Notes under the pieces: model-generated
Databases searched by the model: none
What the model was told of the DNA's origin: nothing
Seen by the model: only the letters and a program-made list of their open reading frames with translations
Assembly: GCF_000797495.1 (NCBI RefSeq)
Contig: NZ_JTGN01000010.1
Coordinates: 62,001-126,000, forward strand
Direction: 5' to 3'
Length of the DNA: 64,000 nucleotides
Source: Robinsoniella peoriensis
GTDB taxonomy: Bacteria > Bacillota > Clostridia > Lachnospirales > Lachnospiraceae
Part shown: positions 1 to 8,658 of the stretch, one piece after another
How positions within the stretch are numbered: position 1 is the first letter of the stretch
Layout: each line of letters starts with the position of its first letter
Translations under genes and position numbers: made by a program

Positions 1-3000
1 ACCGTTTTGACAGCCAGTTAACGATCGGATCGATTGTGGGAATTAAGAAAATTTCGGATTTCCGTACCAGCCGGATGGATACCTATCCGGAAAAAAGGGT
101 GGAACTCCACTGCCACACAAAAATGAGTGATATGGATGGTGTTTCAGAAGCAAAAGATATTGTAAAACGTGCTTATAAATGGGGACATAAAGCCATAGCC
201 ATTACAGACCATGGTGATGTACAGGCATTTCCGGATGCCAATCATGTCATTGAAGATATCGACCGTGAATTTAAGGCACAGTATCAGAAAGACCATCCGG
301 ATATTACCAAAGATGAATTAAAGCGGGTACCCTGCCCCTTTAAAGTAATCTATGGGGTAGAAGCGTATCTGGTGGATGATTTACAGGAACTGGTGGTAAA
401 CTCCAAAGGCCAGAGCCTGGACGGTACCTATGTGGTTTTTGACCTGGAGACAACCGGTTTCAGCCCTGTGAGCAACCGGATTATAGAAATAGGTGCAGTT
501 AAAGTTGTAGATGGAGTCATCAGGGATCGGTTTTCTGCATTTGTCAATCCTCAGGTTCCCATTCCATTTAGGATTGAAGAACTGACTGGAATTAATGATA
601 ACATGGTGCTTCCTGCAAGGACGATCGAAGAAATACTGCCGGAGTTTCTGGAATTTGTCCAGGATGCGGTAATGGTTGCCCACAATGCTTCTTTTGATAT
701 GAGTTTCATAGAAGAGAACTGCAGAAGGCTTGGCATTGAGAAAGAATTTACCAGCGTGGACACGGTAGCCCTTGCGAGAATACTGCTTCCACAGTTAAAC
801 CGTTACAAACTGGATACGGTGGCGAAAGCACTTCATATATCGCTGGAAAACCATCACAGAGCGGTAGATGATGCAGGTTGTACGGCTGAGATTTTTGTGA
901 AATTTGTGGAAATGTTAAGGGAGCGCGGGCTGAATGACTTAAACGGAGTTAATTCCATTGGCAAGACAACGCCGGCCCAGGTAAAAAAACTAAATACTTA
1001 CCATGCGATTATACTGGCTACGAATAATACGGGCAGGGTAAATCTGTACAAGCTGATTTCTTATTCCCATCTGGATTATTACAGCCGCCGGCCCAGAATA
1101 CCTAAGAGTGCTTTTATCGAGCACCGGGAAGGGCTGCTGATCGGATCGGCATGTGAAGCAGGAGAACTGTATCAGGCGGTTTTAAACAATAAGTCCCGGA
1201 AAGATATTGCAAGGCTGGTGGAATTTTACGATTATCTGGAGATTCAGCCACTTGGGAACAATCAGTTTATGATCCACAGTGATAAGATAGATATCAGTAC
1301 CCAGGAAGAATTAATGGAAATTAACCGCCGAATTGTTAAACTAGGTGAACAGTTTCACAAACTGGTAGTAGCTACCTGTGACGTACACTTTCTGGATCCG
1401 GCAGACGAAGTTTACCGCAGAATCATTATGGCGGGAAAAGGATTCAAAGATGCGGATGACCAGGCACCGCTGTATCTGCGCACCACGGAAGAGATGCTGG
1501 AAGAATTCGCTTATCTGGGAAGTGAGAAGGCGGAAGAAGTAGTTATAACAAATACAAATAAAATCGCAGATATGTGTGAAAAGATTGCACCGGTAAGACC
1601 GGATAAATGTCCGCCGGTTATTGAGGATTCGGATTCAACCCTGCGTGAGATCTGCTATAACAGAGCACATGAAATCTATGGGGAAGACTTGCCGGAAGTC
1701 GTATCCGAGCGGTTAGAGAGAGAGCTGAAATCCATTATCAGTAATGGATTTGCCGTTATGTATATCATTGCCCAGAAACTGGTATGGAAATCCAATGAAG
1801 ACGGATATCTGGTAGGTTCAAGGGGGTCGGTTGGATCATCCTTTGTTGCCACCATGGCGGGTATTACAGAAGTAAATCCGTTAAGGCCCCATTACTATTG
1901 CGAAGAATGCCATTACAGCGATTTTGACTCGGATGCAGTGAAGCCTTATGTGGGTGGTGCCGGATGTGATATGCCTGATATGGTATGCCCGAAATGCGGG
2001 GCAATGTTAAAGAAAGAAGGATTTGATATTCCTTTTGAGACATTCCTTGGATTCAAAGGTAATAAGGAACCGGATATTGACCTTAATTTCTCCGGTGACT
2101 ATCAGGGAAATGCCCATCGTTACACGGAGGTTATATTTGGAAAAGGACAGACTTTTCGAGCCGGAACAATTGGTACCCTTGCGGAGAAAACAGCCTTCGG
2201 CTATGTGAAGAACTACTACGAGGAACGGGGGCAGAGGAAGAGAAACTGTGAAATCGGACGTATCGTGCAGGGATGCGTAGGCGTTCGGAGAACCACGGGA
2301 CAGCATCCGGGAGGTATCATTGTACTGCCTCTTGGTGAAGAGATCTATTCCTTTACCCCGGTGCAGCATCCCGCAAATGACCAGACAACAGATATCATTA
2401 CTACCCATTTTGACTATCATTCCATTGACCATAACCTATTGAAACTGGATATACTGGGACACGACGATCCCACCATGATACGAATGCTGGAAGATCTCAC
2501 CGGGCTGGATGCCAAGGAGATTCCGCTGGATGACCAGGAGGTAATGTCCCTGTTCAGCAGCACCAGAGCCCTTGGCATTTCACCGGAAGATATCGGCGGG
2601 TGTCCACTTGGTGCCCTTGGAATTCCCGAGTTTGGAACGGATTTTGTTATCCAGATGCTCTGTGATACGAAGCCGAAGACCTTCTCTGACCTGGTACGTA
2701 TTTCCGGTCTGTCTCATGGTACCGACGTGTGGCTGGGGAATGCCCAGGCATTGATCCAGGAAGGGAAAGCAACGATTTCAACAGCAATCTGTACCCGTGA
2801 TGATATCATGACTTATCTGATCAATATGGGACTGGAAAGTGAGCTGTCTTTTACAATCATGGAGAGTGTGCGTAAAGGAAAAGGACTAAAGCCCGAAATG
2901 GAAGAGGAAATGATTAAGCATGATGTTCCGGACTGGTATATCTGGTCCTGTAAGAAGATCAAATACATGTTCCCGAAAGCCCATGCGGCGGCATATGTCA

Positions 3001-3500
3001 TGATGGCATATCGAATTGCTTACTGTAAGGTGTTTTATCCGCTGGCATATTATGCGGCATATTTCAGTATCCGTGCATCAGCATTCAGTTATGAGCTGAT
3101 GTGCCAGGGAAGGGAGAAACTGGAGCATTACATGTCCGAGTACAAAAAGAAATACGACACACTGTCCAAAAAGGAACAGGATACGTATAAAGATATGAAA
3201 AATGTGCAGGAAATGTATGCAAGAGGATTTCAATTTATGCCGGTTGATCTTTACCGGGCACAGGCGCACCGTTTTCAGATCATAGACGGCAAACTGATGC
3301 CCTCCCTGAGTACCATAGAAGGTCTGGGGGATAAAGCGGCGGATGCGGTAGTAGAAGCTGCCAAAAACGGTCCGTTCCTGTCCAAGGATGATTTCAGACA
3401 GCGTACAAAGGTCAGTAAGACGGTTATTGATCTAATGGATGATCTGGGACTGATGGGAGAACTGCCGGAGTCCAACCAGTTGTCATTGTTTGATTTTTAA
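1..3500 (+). CDS. polC: DNA polymerase III PolC-type alpha subunit, 5'-truncated by the window edge
   Basis: Replicative DNA polymerase of low-GC Gram-positives, with built-in proofreading exonuclease. The reading frame is open from base 3, so the gene starts upstream. About 1,166 residues are visible against roughly 1,430-1,470 for the family, so the N-terminal and OB-fold part is missing. A PHP domain opens with the LHCHTKMSD motif (about nt 105). It is interrupted by a DEDDh exonuclease (DLETTG near nt 438, HNASFD near 680, HHRAVDDA near 850). Next come a Cys4 zinc module (CEEC near 1899, CPKC near 1987) and the palm, with PDIDLNFSGDYQ near 2071 carrying the metal-binding aspartates. RTTGQHPGG (near 2290) is a typical PolC fingers/palm block. 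The first in-frame GTG (nt 36) lies inside the conserved sequence and is not the start. A strong terminator follows. Confidence 0.97.
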   Translation, partial: RFDSQLTIGSIVGIKKISDFRTSRMDTYPEKRVELHCHTKMSDMDGVSEAKDIVKRAYKWGHKAIAITDHGDVQAFPDANHVIEDIDREFKAQYQKDHPDITKDELKRVPCPFKVIYGVEAYLVDDLQELVVNSKGQSLDGTYVVFDLETTGFSPVSNRIIEIGAVKVVDGVIRDRFSAFVNPQVPIPFRIEELTGINDNMVLPARTIEEILPEFLEFVQDAVMVAHNASFDMSFIEENCRRLGIEKEFTSVDTVALARILLPQLNRYKLDTVAKALHISLENHHRAVDDAGCTAEIFVKFVEMLRERGLNDLNGVNSIGKTTPAQVKKLNTYHAIILATNNTGRVNLYKLISYSHLDYYSRRPRIPKSAFIEHREGLLIGSACEAGELYQAVLNNKSRKDIARLVEFYDYLEIQPLGNNQFMIHSDKIDISTQEELMEINRRIVKLGEQFHKLVVATCDVHFLDPADEVYRRIIMAGKGFKDADDQAPLYLRTTEEMLEEFAYLGSEKAEEVVITNTNKIADMCEKIAPVRPDKCPPVIEDSDSTLREICYNRAHEIYGEDLPEVVSERLERELKSIISNGFAVMYIIAQKLVWKSNEDGYLVGSRGSVGSSFVATMAGITEVNPLRPHYYCEECHYSDFDSDAVKPYVGGAGCDMPDMVCPKCGAMLKKEGFDIPFETFLGFKGNKEPDIDLNFSGDYQGNAHRYTEVIFGKGQTFRAGTIGTLAEKTAFGYVKNYYEERGQRKRNCEIGRIVQGCVGVRRTTGQHPGGIIVLPLGEEIYSFTPVQHPANDQTTDIITTHFDYHSIDHNLLKLDILGHDDPTMIRMLEDLTGLDAKEIPLDDQEVMSLFSSTRALGISPEDIGGCPLGALGIPEFGTDFVIQMLCDTKPKTFSDLVRISGLSHGTDVWLGNAQALIQEGKATISTAICTRDDIMTYLINMGLESELSFTIMESVRKGKGLKPEMEEEMIKHDVPDWYIWSCKKIKYMFPKAHAAAYVMMAYRIAYCKVFYPLAYYAAYFSIRASAFSYELMCQGREKLEHYMSEYKKKYDTLSKKEQDTYKDMKNVQEMYARGFQFMPVDLYRAQAHRFQIIDGKLMPSLSTIEGLGDKAADAVVEAAKNGPFLSKDDFRQRTKVSKTVIDLMDDLGLMGELPESNQLSLFDF

Positions 3501-3514
3501 TATTCGATACATTT

Positions 3515-3571
3515 GAAAAAACTTCATGAACCATATGGCGGCTCCCCGCCGGCGGTTCATGAAGTTTTTTA
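3515..3571 (+). terminator. Rho-independent terminator after polC
   Basis: A perfect 12-bp stem, ACTTCATGAACC (3521-3532) with GGTTCATGAAGT (3554-3565), is preceded by an A-run and followed by a T-run. It can therefore work in both directions, ending polC and the convergent minus-strand permease gene. Confidence 0.9.
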
Positions 3572-3713
3572 TTATTTGTTATTTATATTGTTATTTATCT
3601 TAGCATATTTCATCCATTGTGGGGAAATGAGTTCATGTCCTGCCGGTGATGGATGGACTCCGTCCAGATGCAGATGGCCGGCTCCCTGTTTTTGTGAGAT
3701 AATGCCTCCTTAC

Positions 3714-4571
3714 TTACCCTTTTACTGCGCCGCCTGTTATTCCCTGAACAAAATACTTCTGTACGAAAAGGAAGAATACGATCAGCGGTATAATTGTTAT
3801 GCAGATCGCTGCACTCATAGGTCCCCAGGAGGTATTATACTGTCCCTGAAAACTAAGTGCACTCATGGTCAGGGTTTTCAGTGAGGAAGTAGTAGAAAGC
3901 GCAATCTGAGCCCAGAATAAGTCACCCCAGATTCCAACAAATGCAAAAATTGCGGATACCGATATAGCCGGCTTCATTAACGGAATACTGATTTGGAGCA
4001 GGGATTTCAATTCTGAGCAGCCGTCTATACGGGATGCTTCAATTAATTCCTGCGGCATACTTAAAAAGAAATTTCGCATGATGGTTATGGTCATGGGAAT
4101 GTTCCAGCCGATGTAGGGGAGTATCAGCATCACATAACTGTTTAATTTCAGTTTCGACAGCATTAGATATAATGGCATGATAACCGCTTCAGAAGGCAGC
4201 ATAAAGGTGATAATTAAAAGTAATAAAATGATTTTCCCAAATGGAACCTTAAGTCTCGCCAGTGCGTATCCGCCTAGTGTCCCTGCGACTAAAATAATCA
4301 GCAGTGAAATTACGGTTACTATGGCACTGGTCAGCAGACCGCCTCCAATATGTCCGGTTGTCCATGCTGTCCAATAATTTGAAAATTGTGGGTTAGCGGC
4401 AAAGCCCCAGATATTTTTATAAAATTCTTCATCTGATTTGAAGGATGTAATGACTACGAAGATAACGGGATATACCGATATCATGACCAGCAGGTAGGTA
4501 AATATTCTGCATATCCATTTAATCTTCCGGTCCGGATGTTTGAATTTATACTGTCCGGCATTAGTATTCAT
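3714..4571 (-). CDS. Carbohydrate ABC transporter permease, MalG type
   Basis: Inner-membrane permease subunit of a CUT1-family sugar importer, about 285 aa. It has about six hydrophobic segments. The cytoplasmic EAA loop reads EASRIDGCSELKSLLQ, the site that docks the ATPase. The frame allows a GTG start at 4580, but the purine-rich run GGGGGG lies 8 nt before the ATG at 4571, which is preferred. It overlaps the end of the MalF-type gene by 11 nt, so the two are translationally coupled. No ATPase gene is in the cluster; CUT1 systems of this kind often share one MsmK/UgpC ATPase encoded elsewhere. The substrate cannot be read from sequence. Confidence 0.92.
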   Translation of the reverse strand: MNTNAGQYKFKHPDRKIKWICRIFTYLLVMISVYPVIFVVITSFKSDEEFYKNIWGFAANPQFSNYWTAWTTGHIGGGLLTSAIVTVISLLIILVAGTLGGYALARLKVPFGKIILLLLIITFMLPSEAVIMPLYLMLSKLKLNSYVMLILPYIGWNIPMTITIMRNFFLSMPQELIEASRIDGCSELKSLLQISIPLMKPAISVSAIFAFVGIWGDLFWAQIALSTTSSLKTLTMSALSFQGQYNTSWGPMSAAICITIIPLIVFFLFVQKYFVQGITGGAVKG

Positions 4572-5472
4572 AACTTTCACCCCCCAGAAGTTTATTGGTA
4601 ATAAAGATGAAGATCAGTACTACAACGGTAAGGATGCAGCCGGTGGCAGCAGAGTAGCCAAATTCATTGTATACAAAGGACCGTTTGATCATTTCTATGG
4701 GAACGGTAGTGGTCAGGTTTCCGGGTCCCCCCATTGTCATTGCCCAGACAAGATCATAAGTACGAAATGCCGTAGTCAGAGAAAAGATAGCTGCTAACTG
4801 GATTGTAGGCTTGATCAGAGGAAGTATGATATAGCGGATTTGTTTTAAATAACCTGCACCGTCCAGATAACTGGATTCGATTAATGAACTTGGGATATTC
4901 TGAATAGCCGTATATCCCAGCATCATGGTCACGCCAAAGAGCTTCCATCCGCTTACAATGGCAATGCAGACCATGGCAGTTCCCTTGTTCTCCAGCCATG
5001 CTGTTGCCATACTGCCGGCGCCAACTGCTCTTAACAGCTGATTCAGGATACCCATGTCGCTATTAAAAACAAAGGTAAACAGCAGCCCTACAATAGCCGT
5101 GGGCAGCATGATAGGGGTGAAGAACACCAGCCTTAAAAATGAGCCTTCAGACTTTCGCAGTTTATAAATCATAAATGCAACAATCAACCCCAACAGGATT
5201 GCGAAAACAGTTGATATAAAGCCCAGCAGAACAGAATGATATAATGCTTTTAAGGAGTCGCTGTCTTGAAAAAAATTTATGTAATTTTTAAAATATACCC
5301 ATTTCAGTTTTTTAAAACCGTCCCATTCCTGCAGTGAAAGTATGATGTTCCATCCAATTGGAATGTATTGGTCAACCAATATAAAAAACAGGCAGGGAAG
5401 TACCATCAGCGCTCCAAGAAACTTTAACTTACTTTCTAATTTGCTTTTTTGTTTTATTTTGTGTGTGCCCAT
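4561..5472 (-). CDS. Carbohydrate ABC transporter permease, MalF/UgpA type
   Basis: Partner permease of the downstream MalG-type subunit, 303 aa, with about six transmembrane segments. The EAA-type loop ESSYLDGAGYLKQIRYI is near residue 205. A positively charged N-terminus precedes the first membrane helix (near residue 17-37), as in CUT1 permeases. It is the second gene of a minus-strand run: binding protein, MalF type, MalG type. A purine-rich GGGGCGATTCGG stretch precedes the ATG. The product pairs with the MalG-type protein to form the channel for a sugar or oligosaccharide. Confidence 0.92.
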   Translation of the reverse strand: MGTHKIKQKSKLESKLKFLGALMVLPCLFFILVDQYIPIGWNIILSLQEWDGFKKLKWVYFKNYINFFQDSDSLKALYHSVLLGFISTVFAILLGLIVAFMIYKLRKSEGSFLRLVFFTPIMLPTAIVGLLFTFVFNSDMGILNQLLRAVGAGSMATAWLENKGTAMVCIAIVSGWKLFGVTMMLGYTAIQNIPSSLIESSYLDGAGYLKQIRYIILPLIKPTIQLAAIFSLTTAFRTYDLVWAMTMGGPGNLTTTVPIEMIKRSFVYNEFGYSAATGCILTVVVLIFIFITNKLLGGESYEY

Positions 5473-5581
5473 CCGAATCGCCCCTTTTTAATGAAAGGAC
5501 TGCGGGTAACTTGCCATCCGGCAGTACCTTTCATTATTCTTATATTTTTAAATATCGCTGTGCGGTTTCAAATCTCCTGGG

Positions 5582-6916
5582 TTACTCTTCTTTCGACTGC
5601 AGCCTTAGTTTTTCCAGGTCTTCAAGAGCTTTGTCGCCGCTGCTTAAAATATAATTTGCATTTAGCTGGGCATTGCCATATTCCTGCACTTTTGCAGATA
5701 TGTTCAAGTAATCTGATGTTACTAAATATTTTGTCTGTTTCATCAGTTCCGTAACAACAGGATCTGTAACTTCCACACCATTGATTGCCACCGGATAACT
5801 GCTTTGGGCTCGTATCTTCTGTATCTCCGGACTTAAGAAGGTTTTGATAAAAGAAATTGCTTCTTCCGGGTGAGCAGCGTTAGAAGGAATCATAAAGCCG
5901 TCTGTACCTCCAACGATCACCGTGTTTTTACCCATAGTCGGCCATAATACCGGAACAACCTCAAAATCAACGGAACCCATCAGGTCTGGATAGATCAGGT
6001 TTGTTTCAGCAATAATTGCCGCTTTTCCCTGTACAAAAGCCGTTTTTGATTCGTCCCGGGTTACATTTAATGCGCCTTCTCCCGGATACCAGAGTTTTTT
6101 GTCATACAATTCTTTTATATTTTTCATTGTTTCTGGCAGATAATTCTGGGTAAAGTCAAGATCTCCGTTTGTAAATTCAGCCAGTTTACCGTCATCCTGT
6201 GCCAGTCCTGCAGCGCCTAAACGGTTCAGCCAGGAGTTCACATCCCTGGCAACGGTAAAAGGTGCGATATCTTTTTTGTCTTTCAGTGTCTGGCATACGT
6301 CTATAAATTCCTTCCAGTTCCATTCTTTTGGAATTTCGATCCCGCATTCTTTAAAGATATCTGCATTTACATACATGGTCGGAAAGGTAGATTGATAAGG
6401 AACGGCATAATATTTTCCATTGAAATTACCCAGTTCTAAGAGTTCGGCAGGAAATGTATTCTTCCATTCATTATTATTTGCTTCCAGATAAGGAGTTAAA
6501 TCCAAAGCCTGACCGGCGTCCACATAAGGCTTAATCAGCATAGGCCAGTAATGTGTCACATCCGGAGGAGTTCCTGCTGCGATTCCGGTCTTTAGGATTT
6601 TGTCAATATTAGCCCAGTCAATGTCAATAACCTGTACATCCAGTTCAGGATGCAGTTTTATGGTTTCGTTAATCATCTGTTCCCAGGATGGCTCGCCGGT
6701 ACGATTCCCATAAAAAGATATTTTTGTTATTTTTTGGTCAGAAGCTTTGTTAGTTTCAGCAGATGCAGTGGATTTTGCAGTATCTTCAGAAGCGGATTTT
6801 GTGTCCTTGGTTTCCTTTGACGAACCGCCCGACGACTGCTTCTGACAGCCAGCAGCCATTGTCATAGCCAAAAGAATTCCCAGCATACAGATAAGTAAGT
6901 TTTTGGTTTTTCTCAC
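5582..6916 (-). CDS. Extracellular sugar-binding lipoprotein (solute-binding protein family 1)
   Basis: Captures sugar outside the cell for the MalF/MalG permeases; about 444 aa. The N-terminus has a hydrophobic signal and a lipobox ending MAAGC, so the mature protein is a lipid-anchored lipoprotein, followed by a Ser/Thr/Lys linker. The body has features of SBP_bac_1 (YAVPYQS, GTDGFMIPS near the hinge, and a WLNR aromatic site). The upstream ATG at 6931 overlaps the GGAGG ribosome site. The GTG at 6916, 8 nt after GGAGG, is the better start and places the signal peptide normally. The gene is preceded by a tandem operator that likely binds the neighbouring response regulator. Confidence 0.92.
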   Translation of the reverse strand: MRKTKNLLICMLGILLAMTMAAGCQKQSSGGSSKETKDTKSASEDTAKSTASAETNKASDQKITKISFYGNRTGEPSWEQMINETIKLHPELDVQVIDIDWANIDKILKTGIAAGTPPDVTHYWPMLIKPYVDAGQALDLTPYLEANNNEWKNTFPAELLELGNFNGKYYAVPYQSTFPTMYVNADIFKECGIEIPKEWNWKEFIDVCQTLKDKKDIAPFTVARDVNSWLNRLGAAGLAQDDGKLAEFTNGDLDFTQNYLPETMKNIKELYDKKLWYPGEGALNVTRDESKTAFVQGKAAIIAETNLIYPDLMGSVDFEVVPVLWPTMGKNTVIVGGTDGFMIPSNAAHPEEAISFIKTFLSPEIQKIRAQSSYPVAINGVEVTDPVVTELMKQTKYLVTSDYLNISAKVQEYGNAQLNANYILSSGDKALEDLEKLRLQSKEE

Positions 6917-7001
6917 AATAAATTCCTCCATTCATTTATCTTTGTGGTGATTATTTAGTTATGAATAAAGTGTAGCAAGAAAAATATAGTTAATATATCC
7001 A

Positions 7002-7036
7002 AAAATACAATGATTTTATCCTAAAATATAATGATT
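7002..7036 (-). promoter_or_regulatory. Two-site direct-repeat operator before the sugar-binding protein gene
   Basis: On the minus strand, AATCATTATATTTT (7036-7023) and AATCATTGTATTTT (7015-7002) repeat with a 21-bp period, two helical turns. This is the usual geometry for AraC-type DNA-binding domains. They lie about 85-120 nt upstream of the binding-protein GTG, where an activator would sit. The response regulator gene ends just beside them (stop at 7039), so the sites lie in the short gap between regulator and target. That the YesN-like regulator binds here is an inference. Confidence 0.55.
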
Positions 7037-7038
7037 GT

Positions 7039-8562
7039 TTAGTTTTTGGCGGGGTGTGTCTTTCTGCGCCGGTATTCGGAAATCGAACATCCTTCCAGCT
7101 CATAGAAAACTTTGGCAAAATATTTATAATCCTGAAATCCTACTTTTGCACTGATTTCATACACTTTCAGACTGCTTTCACAAATCAATTTTTTTGCCAT
7201 GTCAATCCGCAGGCTGGTTAGATATTTATGAAAAGGCTGTCCGGTTGTATTTTTAAAAAGAGCGGAAAAATAATTTGGTGTTTTATTTGCCAGTTTTGCC
7301 ATCTGCTCAACCGTAACAGGCTGTTCATAATTACATTTTAAGTAATCGATCACCTGCAGTACTGCAGTGTGGTAGGAATTTTCCGGGGAGGCAGTGATAT
7401 GATCGATCATGCATTTGCAGTATTTCAGCAGGTGCTCTTTGTAGAACTCCAGTTTTTGGGGAAGCTTTCTAAACAAAGCGCTGTTGAATTCTGCCGGATT
7501 ATCCGGAATGGCAAGCTTTACTGTTTCGATGGCTTCTCTACAAAACTGTAGAACGGCCTGTACGCTATAGCATTTTTTTTCCTGCATTTCGCCAAATGCG
7601 TGATTAAGTATTCTTTCTATGCTAAAATAATTTTTTTCTTCAATGCTGTGATAGAATTCTTTTTTAGCTTGAAAGGAAAACTGCATTACATCAGGGATTA
7701 TTTCCATATCATCATAATAAAGTACAGGAAGAGCTGCATAGTACAGTCTGCATGACTGTAAACTTTTACACTGCAGATAGAGATCAGACAGTTTTTCTGC
7801 ACATCCGGCATGGCTTACGGTGATAAAAAGATTACCAGGTATCTTAGAAGCTATCCGGTTTTTCCAGATTTCTGTGTATTCCCGGAGACCCTTGGGAGAC
7901 AGATCAATCCGGTATATGACCAGGGTATCATTCTCTGTACCCTGATATACGGCACATCTGCATTCCTTAAAAACAGAAGAAGCAATGGTATCCGGGCGGT
8001 ACTCCGGGGCACCCTGAAAGTCTCCGTCTGTTTCAGCCAGTATGCAACAGACCGGGTCAGATAAAGAAAATCCGAAATATTCTTTAAACTTTAACGCATC
8101 CTCCTGACTTTCGCTGCCGGACAGTAACTTTTTAATCAGGTTGTTTTTGGAAAGTTTCTGATATTGCTGGTGCTGCAGATTTCTTATATTATTCAGCTCG
8201 AATGTCTGCACGGACTGACGTACAAAATCAATAACTTTATCTGCGTTCACCGGTTTTAGCTCATAGTTTACAACGCCTATCTGAATGGCAGACTGAGCAT
8301 ATTTAAAATCTGAATAACCACTTAATATCATTATCCGGGTTTCTGGCTGCAGATCCATAATCCGTCTGCTGAGTTCGATTCCGTCCATCCCAGGCATACG
8401 GATATCCAACAGTACAATTTCGTATCTTTCTTTTTGAAACAGATGCCAGGCATTGTAACCATCTGCGTCATCCACCTTTTGGATACCCAGTTTCGCCCAG
8501 TCGATCCCGTCTTTCATTCCTTCTCTGATTTGAATTTCATCATCTACTATTAATAATTTCAT
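7039..8562 (-). CDS. Response regulator with AraC-type output domain (YesN-like)
   Basis: Transcription activator of a two-component pair, about 507 aa. The N-terminal receiver domain begins MKLLIVDDE, with the phospho-acceptor Asp in LLDIRMPGMDG (near residue 55) and a Lys in YELKPVNADK. A variable middle section follows, then a C-terminal HTH_18 domain ending in the AraC signature (ISAKVGFQDYKYFAKVF, near residue 470). The frame opens at 8598, but the receiver fold starts at the ATG at 8562, which has GGAG 6 nt upstream. It is transcribed after the kinase gene and before the sugar transporter genes it probably controls. Confidence 0.93.
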   Translation of the reverse strand: MKLLIVDDEIQIREGMKDGIDWAKLGIQKVDDADGYNAWHLFQKERYEIVLLDIRMPGMDGIELSRRIMDLQPETRIMILSGYSDFKYAQSAIQIGVVNYELKPVNADKVIDFVRQSVQTFELNNIRNLQHQQYQKLSKNNLIKKLLSGSESQEDALKFKEYFGFSLSDPVCCILAETDGDFQGAPEYRPDTIASSVFKECRCAVYQGTENDTLVIYRIDLSPKGLREYTEIWKNRIASKIPGNLFITVSHAGCAEKLSDLYLQCKSLQSCRLYYAALPVLYYDDMEIIPDVMQFSFQAKKEFYHSIEEKNYFSIERILNHAFGEMQEKKCYSVQAVLQFCREAIETVKLAIPDNPAEFNSALFRKLPQKLEFYKEHLLKYCKCMIDHITASPENSYHTAVLQVIDYLKCNYEQPVTVEQMAKLANKTPNYFSALFKNTTGQPFHKYLTSLRIDMAKKLICESSLKVYEISAKVGFQDYKYFAKVFYELEGCSISEYRRRKTHPAKN

Positions 8563-8658
8563 AAGAATCTCCATTTCACCGCTGACGCCTGCGGACATAA
8601 ACGAATAGGGATGGGGGTGCGTCTGCCGCCCTTTCGCTAATAAGAAATGAGAGGTATT

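Noticed and set aside
2007..2432. Minus-strand frame of 141 aa inside polC
   Set aside because: Shadow frame of a long conserved gene; no ribosome site, and low-complexity translation.
3513..3884. Plus-strand frame of 123 aa after polC
   Set aside because: It runs through the terminator and antisense into the MalG-type permease gene, with no ribosome site and no recognisable protein.
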